Source of the DNA: Pseudomonadota bacterium
GTDB taxonomy: Bacteria > Pseudomonadota > Gammaproteobacteria > Burkholderiales > Rhodocyclaceae
DNA length: 33,039 nt
Direction of reading: 5' to 3'
Assembly (NCBI GenBank): GCA_018262245.1
Contig: JAGTRV010000014.1
Location: 1 to 33,039, forward strand
In this document: one piece after another, positions 7,674-16,650 of the stretch
How the letters are laid out: each line of letters starts with the position of its first letter
Position numbering within the stretch: the stretch's first letter is position 1
The notes under the pieces: model-generated
The model's input: the letters and a program-made list of their open reading frames with translations, nothing else
Told to the model about the DNA's origin: nothing
Databases searched by the model: none
Program-made: the position numbers and the translations under genes

Positions 7674-10177
7674 CGCCCAGGGCGCTCGCTGCCCAGCCAT
7701 TTGCCAAGCAGTTGCTGCAACTGATCATGATTGATCGGCTTGGCCAGAAAATCGTCCATGCCGGCCGCGATGCAATGCTCGTAATCCTCGGCGAATGCCC
7801 CGGCCGTCAGCGCCACGATGACCAAGCGCGGCTGGTTGTTGGCTTGTTCCCAGGCGCGGATTCTTCGCGTCGCTTCAAGACCATCCATGAGCGGCATCTG
7901 GACATCCATCAGGATCAGGTCCGGGCGCTCCGCAGCGGTGGCCGCCTGCGTCGCCTCAAGGCCATTCTCCGCCGCATTGGCGTCGATACCCAGCTTGCGC
8001 AACATGGCCTGGGCGACCCTGAGGTTCACCATATTGTCGTCCACCACCAGGATCCGCCTCGGCGATTCGCTCGCAGCCCTCGTCCGCGAATCGCCGACAG
8101 AGGCTCGTTCAGCTTCACGACACTCCGCACCGGCGGCAATCAATTCTGCCCTGATGCGAAACCAGAATCGAGCCCCCTGTCCGGACTCGCTCTCGACGCC
8201 AACTTCGCCCCCCATCATTTCGGCAAGGCGACGGACGATCGACAAACCAAGACCCGTTCCGCCATATTCCCTGGTCGTCGAACTGTCCGCCTGGGAAAAA
8301 GGCTTGAACAGCAGGGACTGTTTGTCCACGGGAATACCGATGCCGCTGTCACTGACCGAAAACTCCAGAAGTGCCGTTCCTCGGTCACGGCTGATTTCGC
8401 GGGCATCAACCCGGACAAATCCCTGCGTGGTGAACTTGACCGCATTGCTGACCAGATTGGCCAGCATCTGGCGCAGGCGGGTCGAATCGGCCCGATAGCG
8501 AGCCCCTCCTGTCCCTTGGCAATCGGTGTCGATCACGATGCCTTTCTCGCGCACCGCGCCGGTGAACAGCGTCACGGTTTCCCGAACGAGCTGGGCAGGA
8601 TCGAAGGCGACAGCGGAAAACTCAAGCTTGCCCGCCTCGATCTTGGAAAAATCGAGAATATCGTTGAGCAAGGTCAGCAAGGTCTGGCCGGAATTGAGTA
8701 TGGTCCGGGCGTATTCATTGCCCTCTTCTTTCGACAAGTCCGGCAACAGCAGCAGTTGCGCCATGCCCAGGATGCCGTTCATCGGAGTCCGTATTTCATG
8801 CGACATCATCGCCAGGAAGTTGCTCTTGGCCGCATTGGCGGCCTCGGCGGCCTCCTTGGCGGCATAGACGGCTGTAATGTCGATACGGAAGCCGACGATG
8901 AAACCTTCCGGTGTCTTGTGCTCGCGAATTCTCAGCCAGCGGCCATCGTCCAGCGCCTGGATCAGATCGCTATTCCCACTGCGATGTACCGCCAGACGCT
9001 CGGCCACCCACGCATCGATCCGGCCGATCGCTTCCGGGTACTGGCCGCGCTCGGCGCCGGCACGAATGATTTCCTCGAACGTTTTCCCGGGGACCAGCAA
9101 GTCCGCCGAGGTCGGGTAATAAGCGCGATACTGCTCGTTGCAATAGGCCAGTCGGTCGTTCTGGTCATAAATGACGAAAGCCTCACCGATCGTATCGACC
9201 GCCGAGCGCAGCATGGCCTGGCTGTCCTGCAGGCGCTTTTCCATGTCGGCCCGCAAGGAAAGGGCTCGAAAGAGCAGCAGCAGCAAAATCACGATCGCCA
9301 GGCTGATCGCGCTTGCCGCAGAAACAATCACCACGCGATGGGCGCGGTAGGGCGCCAGAACGCGGTCGACGGAATGACCGACGACAAAGCTGAGCCCATA
9401 TTCCGGCAAGCGGTAAAAACCATAAATCCGCTTGACCCCGTCCAGTTGCGCCTGGCGGCTGAAGCTTCCGGAAACCGGTGCCTGGGCTTGCAGATACGGC
9501 GTTCCAGAAATCCGCTTGCCCATGGCCATATCGTTATCCGGCTGGCGAGCCATGATGTCGCCGCTGTCGGTGACAATGATGATCACGGCATCGGGCGCCA
9601 GCTTTTCCCGGAATGACGCAAAGTTGTCCGGGCTGACAGAAACGACCAGAACTCCCTTGAAACCATCCTTGGCGATGATTGGCCGGGTGAACTGGATCGA
9701 CCATTTTCCGGACACCTTGCCCTTCAGCGGCTTACTGATGAACAAGCGATCACGGCCATCCAGATGAACCCGAAAATGTTCGCGCTGGCTGAGATCGAGA
9801 CGTTCCTTTGGGGCGCCGAGATTGGAATAGGCCAGCCAGCCGTGCTCATCGATCACCGCCACCTGAAAGGCAATATCCGCCATGTAGTCCTGGCGATGCT
9901 GAACCGCAGCGGCAAAACTGGCGGGGTCGCCATCCCAGCGGGTCCGTAGATCAAGCAGGATTTCGTTGAGCCGTTTGATCAGGGACAGGGTGTTCTCGGC
10001 ATAAGCCTGGGCCTGGAACTCGGTCGAGTGCTCGACTTCGTGCAGATCGCCCATCTGACGGCGATCCAGTTCATAAAAGGTCACCAGCCAGATAAATGCC
10101 AGACAGCCGATCAGCGCCAGCCAGAATCTGGCCCTGAGGGAGAGTTGTCCGTAAATTGCGGGGGGTGATTCAGCCAC
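7670..10177 (-). CDS. Hybrid sensor histidine kinase/response regulator
   Basis: An 835-residue inner-membrane hybrid kinase. In order: TM1 (about 17-34); a periplasmic Cache/PDC-type sensor region (about 40-275); TM2 (281-303); a PAS-like domain (about 315-438); a HisKA dimerisation domain with phospho-acceptor His460 (SHEIRTPMNG); a HATPase domain with N-box Asn578, DSGIG at 610-614 and GGTGLGL at 639-645; then a receiver domain with phospho-acceptor Asp758 (ILMDVQMP) and Lys813. Start is GTG at 10177-10175 with AGGA about 7 nt upstream. No separate response-regulator gene with an output domain is adjacent, so the phosphoryl target is unknown; a phosphotransfer protein elsewhere is expected. 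It lies downstream of, and in the same direction as, the RND pump with a 115-bp gap. The extracytoplasmic ligand cannot be inferred. Confidence 0.93.
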   Translation of the reverse strand: MAESPPAIYGQLSLRARFWLALIGCLAFIWLVTFYELDRRQMGDLHEVEHSTEFQAQAYAENTLSLIKRLNEILLDLRTRWDGDPASFAAAVQHRQDYMADIAFQVAVIDEHGWLAYSNLGAPKERLDLSQREHFRVHLDGRDRLFISKPLKGKVSGKWSIQFTRPIIAKDGFKGVLVVSVSPDNFASFREKLAPDAVIIIVTDSGDIMARQPDNDMAMGKRISGTPYLQAQAPVSGSFSRQAQLDGVKRIYGFYRLPEYGLSFVVGHSVDRVLAPYRAHRVVIVSAASAISLAIVILLLLLFRALSLRADMEKRLQDSQAMLRSAVDTIGEAFVIYDQNDRLAYCNEQYRAYYPTSADLLVPGKTFEEIIRAGAERGQYPEAIGRIDAWVAERLAVHRSGNSDLIQALDDGRWLRIREHKTPEGFIVGFRIDITAVYAAKEAAEAANAAKSNFLAMMSHEIRTPMNGILGMAQLLLLPDLSKEEGNEYARTILNSGQTLLTLLNDILDFSKIEAGKLEFSAVAFDPAQLVRETVTLFTGAVREKGIVIDTDCQGTGGARYRADSTRLRQMLANLVSNAVKFTTQGFVRVDAREISRDRGTALLEFSVSDSGIGIPVDKQSLLFKPFSQADSSTTREYGGTGLGLSIVRRLAEMMGGEVGVESESGQGARFWFRIRAELIAAGAECREAERASVGDSRTRAASESPRRILVVDDNMVNLRVAQAMLRKLGIDANAAENGLEATQAATAAERPDLILMDVQMPLMDGLEATRRIRAWEQANNQPRLVIVALTAGAFAEDYEHCIAAGMDDFLAKPINHDQLQQLLGKWLGSERPGR

Positions 10178-10292
10178 CGTGAGTCCTGTCTGGTCATCGC
10201 TTCAGTCTGGCCAGCCAATACATTCCGGGCGACTGGACAGGCTGCAAGCGAAAATTGATCGGCCCGATTATCACCAATATCAGGCCAGGCGG

Positions 10293-13200
10293 CTATCTCT
10301 CAGGCGATAGTCGTCGGCGTCGTGACGAACTGAACTTGGTCCTGACCAGGAGAATCAGGTCATCGACATAGGTAAACACCACCGGGATGACCAGCAAACT
10401 GAGGAAGGTCGAGGTAATCAGGCCGCCAATGACCACAATGGACATCGGGGCGCGAAAGCTGGGATCGACCCCCAGCCCGAGCGCGATCGGCATCATGCCG
10501 GCGCCCATTGCCACGGTGGTCATCACGATCGGCCGCGCCCGCTTGCGGCAGGCATCGAGCAAGGCGCTCCAGCGATCCAGGCCGTGTTCGCGCCGCGCCA
10601 GCACCACGTAGTCGATCAGCAGAATGGAATTCTTGGTGGCGATCCCCATCAGCATGATCAGGCCGATCATCGACGGCATCGACACTGCCTTCTGGGTGAT
10701 GAACAAGGCCAGGAAAGCCCCTGGCACCGACAGGATCAGCGCGGCCAGGATGGTCACCGGCTGGACGAAATCCTTGAACAGCAGGACCAGCACGATATAG
10801 ATGCAGAGCACGCCGGTCGCCATGGCCAGGGCGAAGCTGGTGAACAACTCGCCCATCGCCTCGGCATCGCCGACCGTCGTCTGGATCACCCCGGGCGGCA
10901 GTTTGGCCAGGCTGGGCAGCTTGAGCGCCATCGCCTCAACCTCGCCGAGCGGCTGGCCGTTCAGCTCGATTTCGAAATTGATGTTGCGCAGGCGATCGTA
11001 GCGGTCGATTTCGGCCGGGCCGCCGCCGATGCTGACCGCCGCGACGTTAGCGAGCATGACCGGGCCGTGGGCGCCGGGCACACTCAGGCGTTCGAGCAGG
11101 GCAAGGTCGGTGCGGGCAGCCGGCGGCAGCTTGACGACAATGGGTATCTGGCGCTGAGCAAGGTTGAGCTTGGCAAGGCCCTGGTCGTAATCGCCAGCCG
11201 TGGCGATGCGCAAGGTGTCGGCGATGGCGGCCGAAGTGACGCCGAGATCGGCCATGCGGGCGAAATCCGGGCGGACGACCAATTCCGGACGGACCAGGCT
11301 GGCCGTGCTGGTGATGTTGCCGAGACCGGGAATCGTCCGCAGTTCGCGTTCGACGACGCGGGCATGTTCCGACAGCAGCGGGCCATTTTCACTGGCCAAC
11401 ACGAGAATGTATTTGGCGTTACCCGAAGCCAGTCCAACCTTCACTTGCACACCGGGTATCGCCGTCAATGCCTGGCGCAACTGGTTTTCAATCGCCTGCT
11501 TGCTGGTGCCGGAACGCTGGCCGCGCGGCGTCAGATTCAGCGTCAGCGTGGCCTTGCGGACTTCGGCCGCACCGGCCGGCGCAAAGGGATCGCTGCCTGC
11601 CTTGCCGCCGCCCACGGCGGTGTAGACCAGCTTCACATGTTGATTGGCTTCGGCGATGGTCCGCGCCTGCTCGGCGGCGGCCAGCGTCTCCTGGAAGGTC
11701 GCGCCCGGCGGCAGCGACAGGTAGATTTGCGTCTGCGACAGATCGTCCGGTGGCATGAACCCCTTGGGCAGCAACGGCACCAGCATGAAGGAACCGACAA
11801 AGAAGGCGGCGGCAGCGAGCAGGGTCACGATGCGGTGCTGCAGGCACCAGGCCGCCCAGCCCTCATAGCGCTTCAGCCAGCCCGGTGTCGCTTCGGTGTG
11901 GCTGACCGGCTTCAGGAGGTAGGCGGCCATCATCGGCGTCAGCATGCGAGCGACGACCAGCGAGAAGAAGACGGCGATGGCCGCGGTCCACCCGAATTGC
12001 ACGAAGAATTTGCCAGCCACGCCGCTCATGAAGGCTGTGGGCAGGAAAACGGCGATCAGCGTGAAGGTGGTGGCGATCACCGCCAGGCCGATCTCGTCGG
12101 CCGCTTCCATGGCGGCCTGGTACGGCGACTTGCCCATGCGCAGGTGGCGCATGATGTTCTCGATCTCGACAATCGCGTCATCGACCAGAATACCGACGAC
12201 CAGCGACATCGAGAGCAGGGTGACGACATTAAGTGTGAAGCCCATCAGGTACATCGCCGCGAAGGTCGGGATCGCCGACAAGGGCAGCGCAGCGGCGGCC
12301 ACAAACGTCGCCCGGCCATCGCGCAGGAAAAGCCAGACGACCAGCACGGCAAGCAGTGCGCCTTCGATCAGCAGCTTCATCGAACCGTTGTAGTTCTCGA
12401 TGACCGGATCGACGAAATTGAAGGCTTCGGTAATCTCGATGTCCGGGTGCCCTGTCTTCAGTTTGGCCAACGCAGCCTTGACGCTGTCCGACACCTCGAC
12501 CTCACCCGCTCCCTTGCTGCGCGTGATCTCGAAACCGACCACCGGCTTGCCGTTGAGCAGCGCCGTCGTCCGCTGTTCGCCGACCGTATCGCTGACGCTG
12601 GCCAGCTGATCGAGCCGGATATGCCGACCATCGGTCAACACGATGTCCATGGCCCCCAGTTCTTCGGCCGTCCTGACCGTGGCGATGGTGCGCACCGACT
12701 GTTCGATACCGCCGACATCGGAGCGCCCCCCCGAAGCCTCCTGCTGAATCTGCCGCAACTGGCGCGAGATATCGGCGGCCGTTGCCCGCAGCGCCAGCAG
12801 CTTGGCCGGGTCAAGTTCAATCCTGATTTCCCGTGTCACGCCGCCGACCCGTGACACGGCACCGACACCGCGCGCCGAGAGCAGCGCCTTGGTCACCGTG
12901 TTATCGACGAACCAGGACAGCGCCTCGTCATCCATCCGGCTGGACGCCACGGTGTAGGTCAGGATCGGGGCGCCAGACAGGTTGACCTTGCTGATCACCG
13001 GATCCTTGATGTCCCCCGGCAGATCAGCCCTGATCCGCGACACCGCATCGCGGACATCGTCGACCGCCTCCTGCGTCGGCTTCTCCAGTCGAAACTCGAC
13101 CGTCACGATGGCCGTGCCATCCTGCACCTTGGTGTAAATGTGCTTGATGCCTTGCAGCGTCGCCACCGAATTCTCGATCTTGCGCGCCACCTCGGTTTCC

Positions 13201-13376
13201 ATCTGGGCCGGCGCGGCACCGGGCAGACTGGCGGTGACCGTCACGGTCGGCAAATCGATATCCATGAATTGCTGGATCTTCATCGCCTTGAAGGCCATCA
13301 GGCCGGCCAGCGTCAGCATGATGAAGAACAGAATCGCCGGCGTCGGGTTCCGGATCGACCAGGACGAAACGTTCAT
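10293..13376 (-). CDS. RND efflux pump, inner-membrane transporter subunit (AcrB/HAE type)
   Basis: A 1027-residue proton-driven RND permease of normal family length. It has TM1 at about 12-30, a first periplasmic loop beginning DLPTVTVTASLPGAAPAQMETEV-like, TM2 from about 335, and the TM4 signature GILVDDAIVEIEN with the paired aspartates Asp399-Asp400 of the proton relay. A second periplasmic loop and a second set of TM helices follow (for example GIATKNSILLIDYV near residue 930). The DD pair and loop motifs favour a drug/hydrophobe exporter rather than a metal (HME) pump. Start ATG 13376 overlaps the adaptor stop in an ATGA arrangement, implying translational coupling. No outer-membrane factor (TolC/OprM type) is encoded in the window, so the pump presumably uses one encoded elsewhere. 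Confidence 0.95.
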   Translation of the reverse strand: MNVSSWSIRNPTPAILFFIMLTLAGLMAFKAMKIQQFMDIDLPTVTVTASLPGAAPAQMETEVARKIENSVATLQGIKHIYTKVQDGTAIVTVEFRLEKPTQEAVDDVRDAVSRIRADLPGDIKDPVISKVNLSGAPILTYTVASSRMDDEALSWFVDNTVTKALLSARGVGAVSRVGGVTREIRIELDPAKLLALRATAADISRQLRQIQQEASGGRSDVGGIEQSVRTIATVRTAEELGAMDIVLTDGRHIRLDQLASVSDTVGEQRTTALLNGKPVVGFEITRSKGAGEVEVSDSVKAALAKLKTGHPDIEITEAFNFVDPVIENYNGSMKLLIEGALLAVLVVWLFLRDGRATFVAAAALPLSAIPTFAAMYLMGFTLNVVTLLSMSLVVGILVDDAIVEIENIMRHLRMGKSPYQAAMEAADEIGLAVIATTFTLIAVFLPTAFMSGVAGKFFVQFGWTAAIAVFFSLVVARMLTPMMAAYLLKPVSHTEATPGWLKRYEGWAAWCLQHRIVTLLAAAAFFVGSFMLVPLLPKGFMPPDDLSQTQIYLSLPPGATFQETLAAAEQARTIAEANQHVKLVYTAVGGGKAGSDPFAPAGAAEVRKATLTLNLTPRGQRSGTSKQAIENQLRQALTAIPGVQVKVGLASGNAKYILVLASENGPLLSEHARVVERELRTIPGLGNITSTASLVRPELVVRPDFARMADLGVTSAAIADTLRIATAGDYDQGLAKLNLAQRQIPIVVKLPPAARTDLALLERLSVPGAHGPVMLANVAAVSIGGGPAEIDRYDRLRNINFEIELNGQPLGEVEAMALKLPSLAKLPPGVIQTTVGDAEAMGELFTSFALAMATGVLCIYIVLVLLFKDFVQPVTILAALILSVPGAFLALFITQKAVSMPSMIGLIMLMGIATKNSILLIDYVVLARREHGLDRWSALLDACRKRARPIVMTTVAMGAGMMPIALGLGVDPSFRAPMSIVVIGGLITSTFLSLLVIPVVFTYVDDLILLVRTKFSSSRRRRLSPER

Positions 13377-14509
13377 TGGGCCGGGCCCGTCACGACCTTG
13401 ACGGCATCACCATCGGCCAGAAAGCCGGCCCCGGATTCAACCACCCGCGCATTGCTGGCCAGCCCCGAGGCCACCTCGACGCGCTCACCAACTCGCCGGC
13501 CGAGCATCACCTTGGTCTGAGCCACTCTATCCTCGCCCTCCAGGCGGAAGACGTAGGCGAAGCCTTCACGCAGCACGACCGCCGATTGCGGCAGTGTCAG
13601 AGCCGGGCTTTGCGCCAGTTCGAACTCACCGCGAGCGAACATGCCGGCCCGGATGGCGCTCGACATCGGCAAATCGACATAGACCAAGCCGTTGCGGGTT
13701 TGCGGATCGACGCTGGGCGCCACCGCCCGCACCGTTCCCTTGACGCTTTCACCACTCGGCGCGGTCAATGTCGCCACCACGCCGGACTTGACCCGGCCGA
13801 GATCGGACGACGGCACTTCGGCCCGCCATTCCAGGCGCCCGCCGCGAATCAAGCGGAACAACTCCTGCCCAGGCTGGGTCAGCGAACCCACTGTCGCGCT
13901 GCGTGCCGAAATGACGCCATCGTCAGGGGCCAGCACATCGGTCTTGTCCATCCGCAAACCAGCCGCCTGCAAACGAGCCCGAGCCGCAGCAAGACGAGCC
14001 TGCGCGGTGTGCAGGGCCGTCTGGTACTGGGTATTCAGTTGTGAGCTGTAGAAGCCTTTCTCTCTCAATTCCGTGGCCCGTTCGGCATTGCCCTTTGCCT
14101 CGGCGGCACTGGCTTCCAGTTCGGCCACCGAAGCTTTCGCCTCGGCCAGTTCGCTGGCCACGGTATCGCTGGCAATGCGGGCCATGACCTGGCCTTTTCT
14201 GACGCTATCGCCGACCTGGACACGGACCTCGGTGATCCGGTAATTGGCGATTTCGGCGCCGATCACCGCCTCCTGCCAGGCCACGACATTGCCGGTGGCC
14301 GGCAGGACCAGCGGCCAGTCCAGCGTTTGCGGCAAAGTCAGGCGGACGGTCAGGGCCGGCCGCACCGCAGCGGCAGATTTTGGCGCCTCGACGGGGGTCG
14401 GCGTCCCGGAGCGCGACCAAAAGAAAGCGCCGGCGGCCGCCAACATGGCGAGCCCCAGCGCAATACGGGTCTTACGCCCGGCAAGCCGACCCGAAGAAGT
14501 ATTTTCCAT
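13373..14509 (-). CDS. RND efflux pump, periplasmic adaptor subunit (membrane fusion protein)
   Basis: A 378-residue adaptor that links the RND pump to an outer-membrane channel. It has an N-terminal membrane anchor (about residues 14-35, RIALGLAMLAAAGAFFW) with no lipobox cysteine. Next comes a lipoyl/barrel-sandwich half (ITEVRVQVGDSVRKGQVMARI), a helical hairpin rich in Ala and Glu (about 105-170), the second lipoyl half (VLAPDDGVISARSATVGSLTQ) and beta-barrel/membrane-proximal domains (FARGEFELAQ, ALTLPQSAVV). I choose ATG 14509, preceded by ACAGGT, over the upstream GTG at 14530 (seven residues longer), which has no well-placed ribosome binding site. The stop overlaps the pump start by 4 nt. 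A sigma-70-type promoter candidate lies at 14570-14597. Confidence 0.92.
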   Translation of the reverse strand: MENTSSGRLAGRKTRIALGLAMLAAAGAFFWSRSGTPTPVEAPKSAAAVRPALTVRLTLPQTLDWPLVLPATGNVVAWQEAVIGAEIANYRITEVRVQVGDSVRKGQVMARIASDTVASELAEAKASVAELEASAAEAKGNAERATELREKGFYSSQLNTQYQTALHTAQARLAAARARLQAAGLRMDKTDVLAPDDGVISARSATVGSLTQPGQELFRLIRGGRLEWRAEVPSSDLGRVKSGVVATLTAPSGESVKGTVRAVAPSVDPQTRNGLVYVDLPMSSAIRAGMFARGEFELAQSPALTLPQSAVVLREGFAYVFRLEGEDRVAQTKVMLGRRVGERVEVASGLASNARVVESGAGFLADGDAVKVVTGPAQ

Positions 14510-14569
14510 GCCCAAACCTGTGTCCGCCACGTCCAGAAAGAAGCCCTTTTGCAGGGCAACAATCCGCCA

Positions 14570-14597
14570 ATGATACCGCGGCCCGGATCTATGTCAG
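14570..14597 (-). promoter_or_regulatory. Candidate sigma-70 promoter for the RND operon
   Basis: On the minus strand CTGACA (-35, 5/6 match) and TATCAT (-10, 5/6 match) are separated by 16 bp, in the gap between the CoA-transferase stop and the adaptor start. Predicted transcription would begin near 14563, giving a leader of about 54 nt. This is a consensus match only. Confidence 0.4.
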
Positions 14598-14604
14598 CGC
14601 CGTA

Positions 14605-14620
14605 ATGACCCTTCGGTCAT
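14605..14620 (-). terminator. Small hairpin after the CoA-transferase gene
   Basis: A perfect 6-bp inverted repeat (ATGACC / GGTCAT, 4-nt loop) abuts the transferase stop codon. It lacks a U-tract, so it is at best a weak or factor-assisted terminator or a 3'-end stabiliser. Confidence 0.25.
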
Positions 14621-16623
14621 CACGGTTTCGCCAGTTGCTCCTTCGCTTCGGCCTCCGTTTCGCTGATTTTGGGCGCAATCTGTCGTTTCTCCAGCGCCTC
14701 GCCGAGCTTCATGCGCAGGAAGGTGCTCGAGGTATAGCGGGTGACATCGTGGTAATGGCGATCGACCACGCCCTTGACCATGGTGATGTAGTCGTCGATC
14801 AACTCCGGCAGGATGCTGAAACGGTCGTAATTGACGATGGCATTGACCTTGTGGCCGATCGGATCGAGGGCGGCATCGACTGCTGCCTCGATGCGCCGGA
14901 TATCGTCTCCGTTGCGCACATTGAGACCGGAAAAGTCGAGGAAGAACAGGTTCTGCGCCGCATCGAAAGTCAGCCGCTCGGCCAGTGGGGATTCCAGCAA
15001 CTCCGGACGAATGCCCATCGGCTCCTCGCGGAAGATGCGCTCGTCCATCAGGGCCGGCTGGCCATCGATGATCGGAGGAAATTCCATCTTGTCGAGGATG
15101 TCGCGCTGCAGGTCCACGCCCGGGGCGATCTCGATCAGTTGCAGGCCTTGCGGCGTCAGCTGGAAGACGCAGCGTTCGGTAATGTAGATCACCGACTTGC
15201 CGCGCCGGGCCGCCTCCGGGCCGCTGAAAGTCCGGTGCTCGACTTCGTCGACAAACTTGATCGACTTGCCGTCTTCCACGATCTGCAACTGGCCGTCCTT
15301 GATGGCCACATCCAGATTGCCGGCCGTGAAGGTACCGACGAAGACGACCTTCTTGGCATTCTGCGAAATGTTGATGAAGCCGCCGGCACCGGCCAGCCGG
15401 GGGCCGAACTTGGAGACATTGAGGTTGCCCTGCTTGTCGGCCTGCGCCAGCCCCAGGAAAGCAATGTCCAGCCCGCCGCCGTCGTAAAAATCGAACTGGC
15501 TGGGCTGATCGATGATCGCCTGGGCATTGGTCGCCGCGCCAAAACTGAGACCGCCGGCTGGCACCCCGCCGATGACGCCGGGTTCGGCGGTCAAGGTCAA
15601 CAGGTCGATGATGCGCTCCTCGGTGGCCACATTGGCAACGCCTTCCGGCATGCCGATACCGAGATTGACGATGGCGTTGGCCTTCAGCTCCATCGCCGCC
15701 CGCCGGGCGATGATCTTGCGCTCGCTCATTTCCATCGGCGCGATGGCCGACATCGGAACCTTGATTTCCCCGGCAAAAGCCGCGCTGTACGGCTCGCTGA
15801 AGGTCTGCATGTGGTATTCCGGCTTTTCCGCCACCACCACGCAATCAACCAGAATGCCGGGAATCTTCACCTGCCGCGGGTTCAGCGTGCCGCGCTCGGC
15901 AATGCGCTCGACCTGGACGATGACCACCCCGCCGGAGTTGCGTGCCGCCATTGCAATGGCCTGCGCCTCCAAGGTCAGCGCCTCTTTTTCCATCGTGATG
16001 TTGCCATCCGGGTCGGCCGTCGTGCCACGAATGATCCCGACATTGATCGGAAAGGCCTTGTAGAACAGGTATTCCTCGCCGTCGATTTCCATGATCCGGA
16101 CAAGATCGACCTTGGTACAGTCATTCAGCTTGCCGCCACCGAAACGCGGGTCGACGAAAGTCCCCAGCCCGACCCGGGTGATGGTCCCCGGTTTGCCGGC
16201 CGCAATGTCGCGGAACAGGTGGGTGATGACCCCCTGCGGCAGGTTGTAGGCCTCGATGCGATTGGCCACCGCCAGCGCCTGCACCTTGGGTACCAGCCCC
16301 CAATGCCCGCCGACGACGCGGGCCAGCAGGCCATCGTGGCCGAGGTGGTTGAGGCCCCGGTCCTTGCCATCGCCCTGCCCGGCCGCATAGACCAGGGTCA
16401 GGTTGCGCGGGCTGCCCTGGCCGTGCAAGTCGGCCGCCTGGCTCTCGACAAAGCGCTGCTCCAGCGCCACCGCGATATTCTCGGCAAACCCGATGCCGAC
16501 GAAACCGCCGGTCGCCACCGAGTCTCCATCACGAATCAGGCGCACCGCATCGCGGGCCGAGACCACCTTGCCGGTGTCGGACGCACGCAATGAAGCGGCC
16601 ATGGGATGACGTGATTCTGGCAT
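14620..16623 (-). CDS. Fused acyl-CoA:acetate/3-ketoacid CoA-transferase with C-terminal extension
   Basis: A 667-residue class I CoA-transferase with alpha and beta halves fused, as in propionate CoA-transferase and YdiF. The alpha half spans about 20-290 ([13 protein letters not shown], then [16 protein letters not shown]). The beta half starts near 300 with [14 protein letters not shown] and contains the catalytic-glutamate motif TAEPGVIGG, making Glu347 the expected residue that forms the glutamyl-CoA thioester. Such enzymes move CoA between short-chain acyl-CoAs and carboxylates. The protein is about 130 residues longer than the usual 520-530; the extra C-terminal region (from about 540) is discussed as a finding. 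The start is ATG 16623 with a strong GGAGGAG. It follows the GntP-type permease by 27 nt and shares its sigma-54 promoter, suggesting uptake then CoA activation of the same acid. Exact substrate unknown. Confidence 0.9.
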   Translation of the reverse strand: MPESRHPMAASLRASDTGKVVSARDAVRLIRDGDSVATGGFVGIGFAENIAVALEQRFVESQAADLHGQGSPRNLTLVYAAGQGDGKDRGLNHLGHDGLLARVVGGHWGLVPKVQALAVANRIEAYNLPQGVITHLFRDIAAGKPGTITRVGLGTFVDPRFGGGKLNDCTKVDLVRIMEIDGEEYLFYKAFPINVGIIRGTTADPDGNITMEKEALTLEAQAIAMAARNSGGVVIVQVERIAERGTLNPRQVKIPGILVDCVVVAEKPEYHMQTFSEPYSAAFAGEIKVPMSAIAPMEMSERKIIARRAAMELKANAIVNLGIGMPEGVANVATEERIIDLLTLTAEPGVIGGVPAGGLSFGAATNAQAIIDQPSQFDFYDGGGLDIAFLGLAQADKQGNLNVSKFGPRLAGAGGFINISQNAKKVVFVGTFTAGNLDVAIKDGQLQIVEDGKSIKFVDEVEHRTFSGPEAARRGKSVIYITERCVFQLTPQGLQLIEIAPGVDLQRDILDKMEFPPIIDGQPALMDERIFREEPMGIRPELLESPLAERLTFDAAQNLFFLDFSGLNVRNGDDIRRIEAAVDAALDPIGHKVNAIVNYDRFSILPELIDDYITMVKGVVDRHYHDVTRYTSSTFLRMKLGEALEKRQIAPKISETEAEAKEQLAKP

Positions 16624-16650
16624 GTCGTGTCTCCTCCGTATTTGTTCTTG

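Noticed and set aside
10584-12854. Very long open frame antisense to the RND pump gene (over 700 codons).
   Set aside because: It is the shadow of GC-biased codon use in the real gene: composition is low-complexity (Gln, Arg, Gly, Asp, His rich), with no domain, and the opposite strand is a clear AcrB homologue.
14380-16593. Long open frame antisense to the CoA-transferase and adaptor genes.
   Set aside because: Same shadow effect; no recognisable motif, and it spans two real genes and their intergenic gap.
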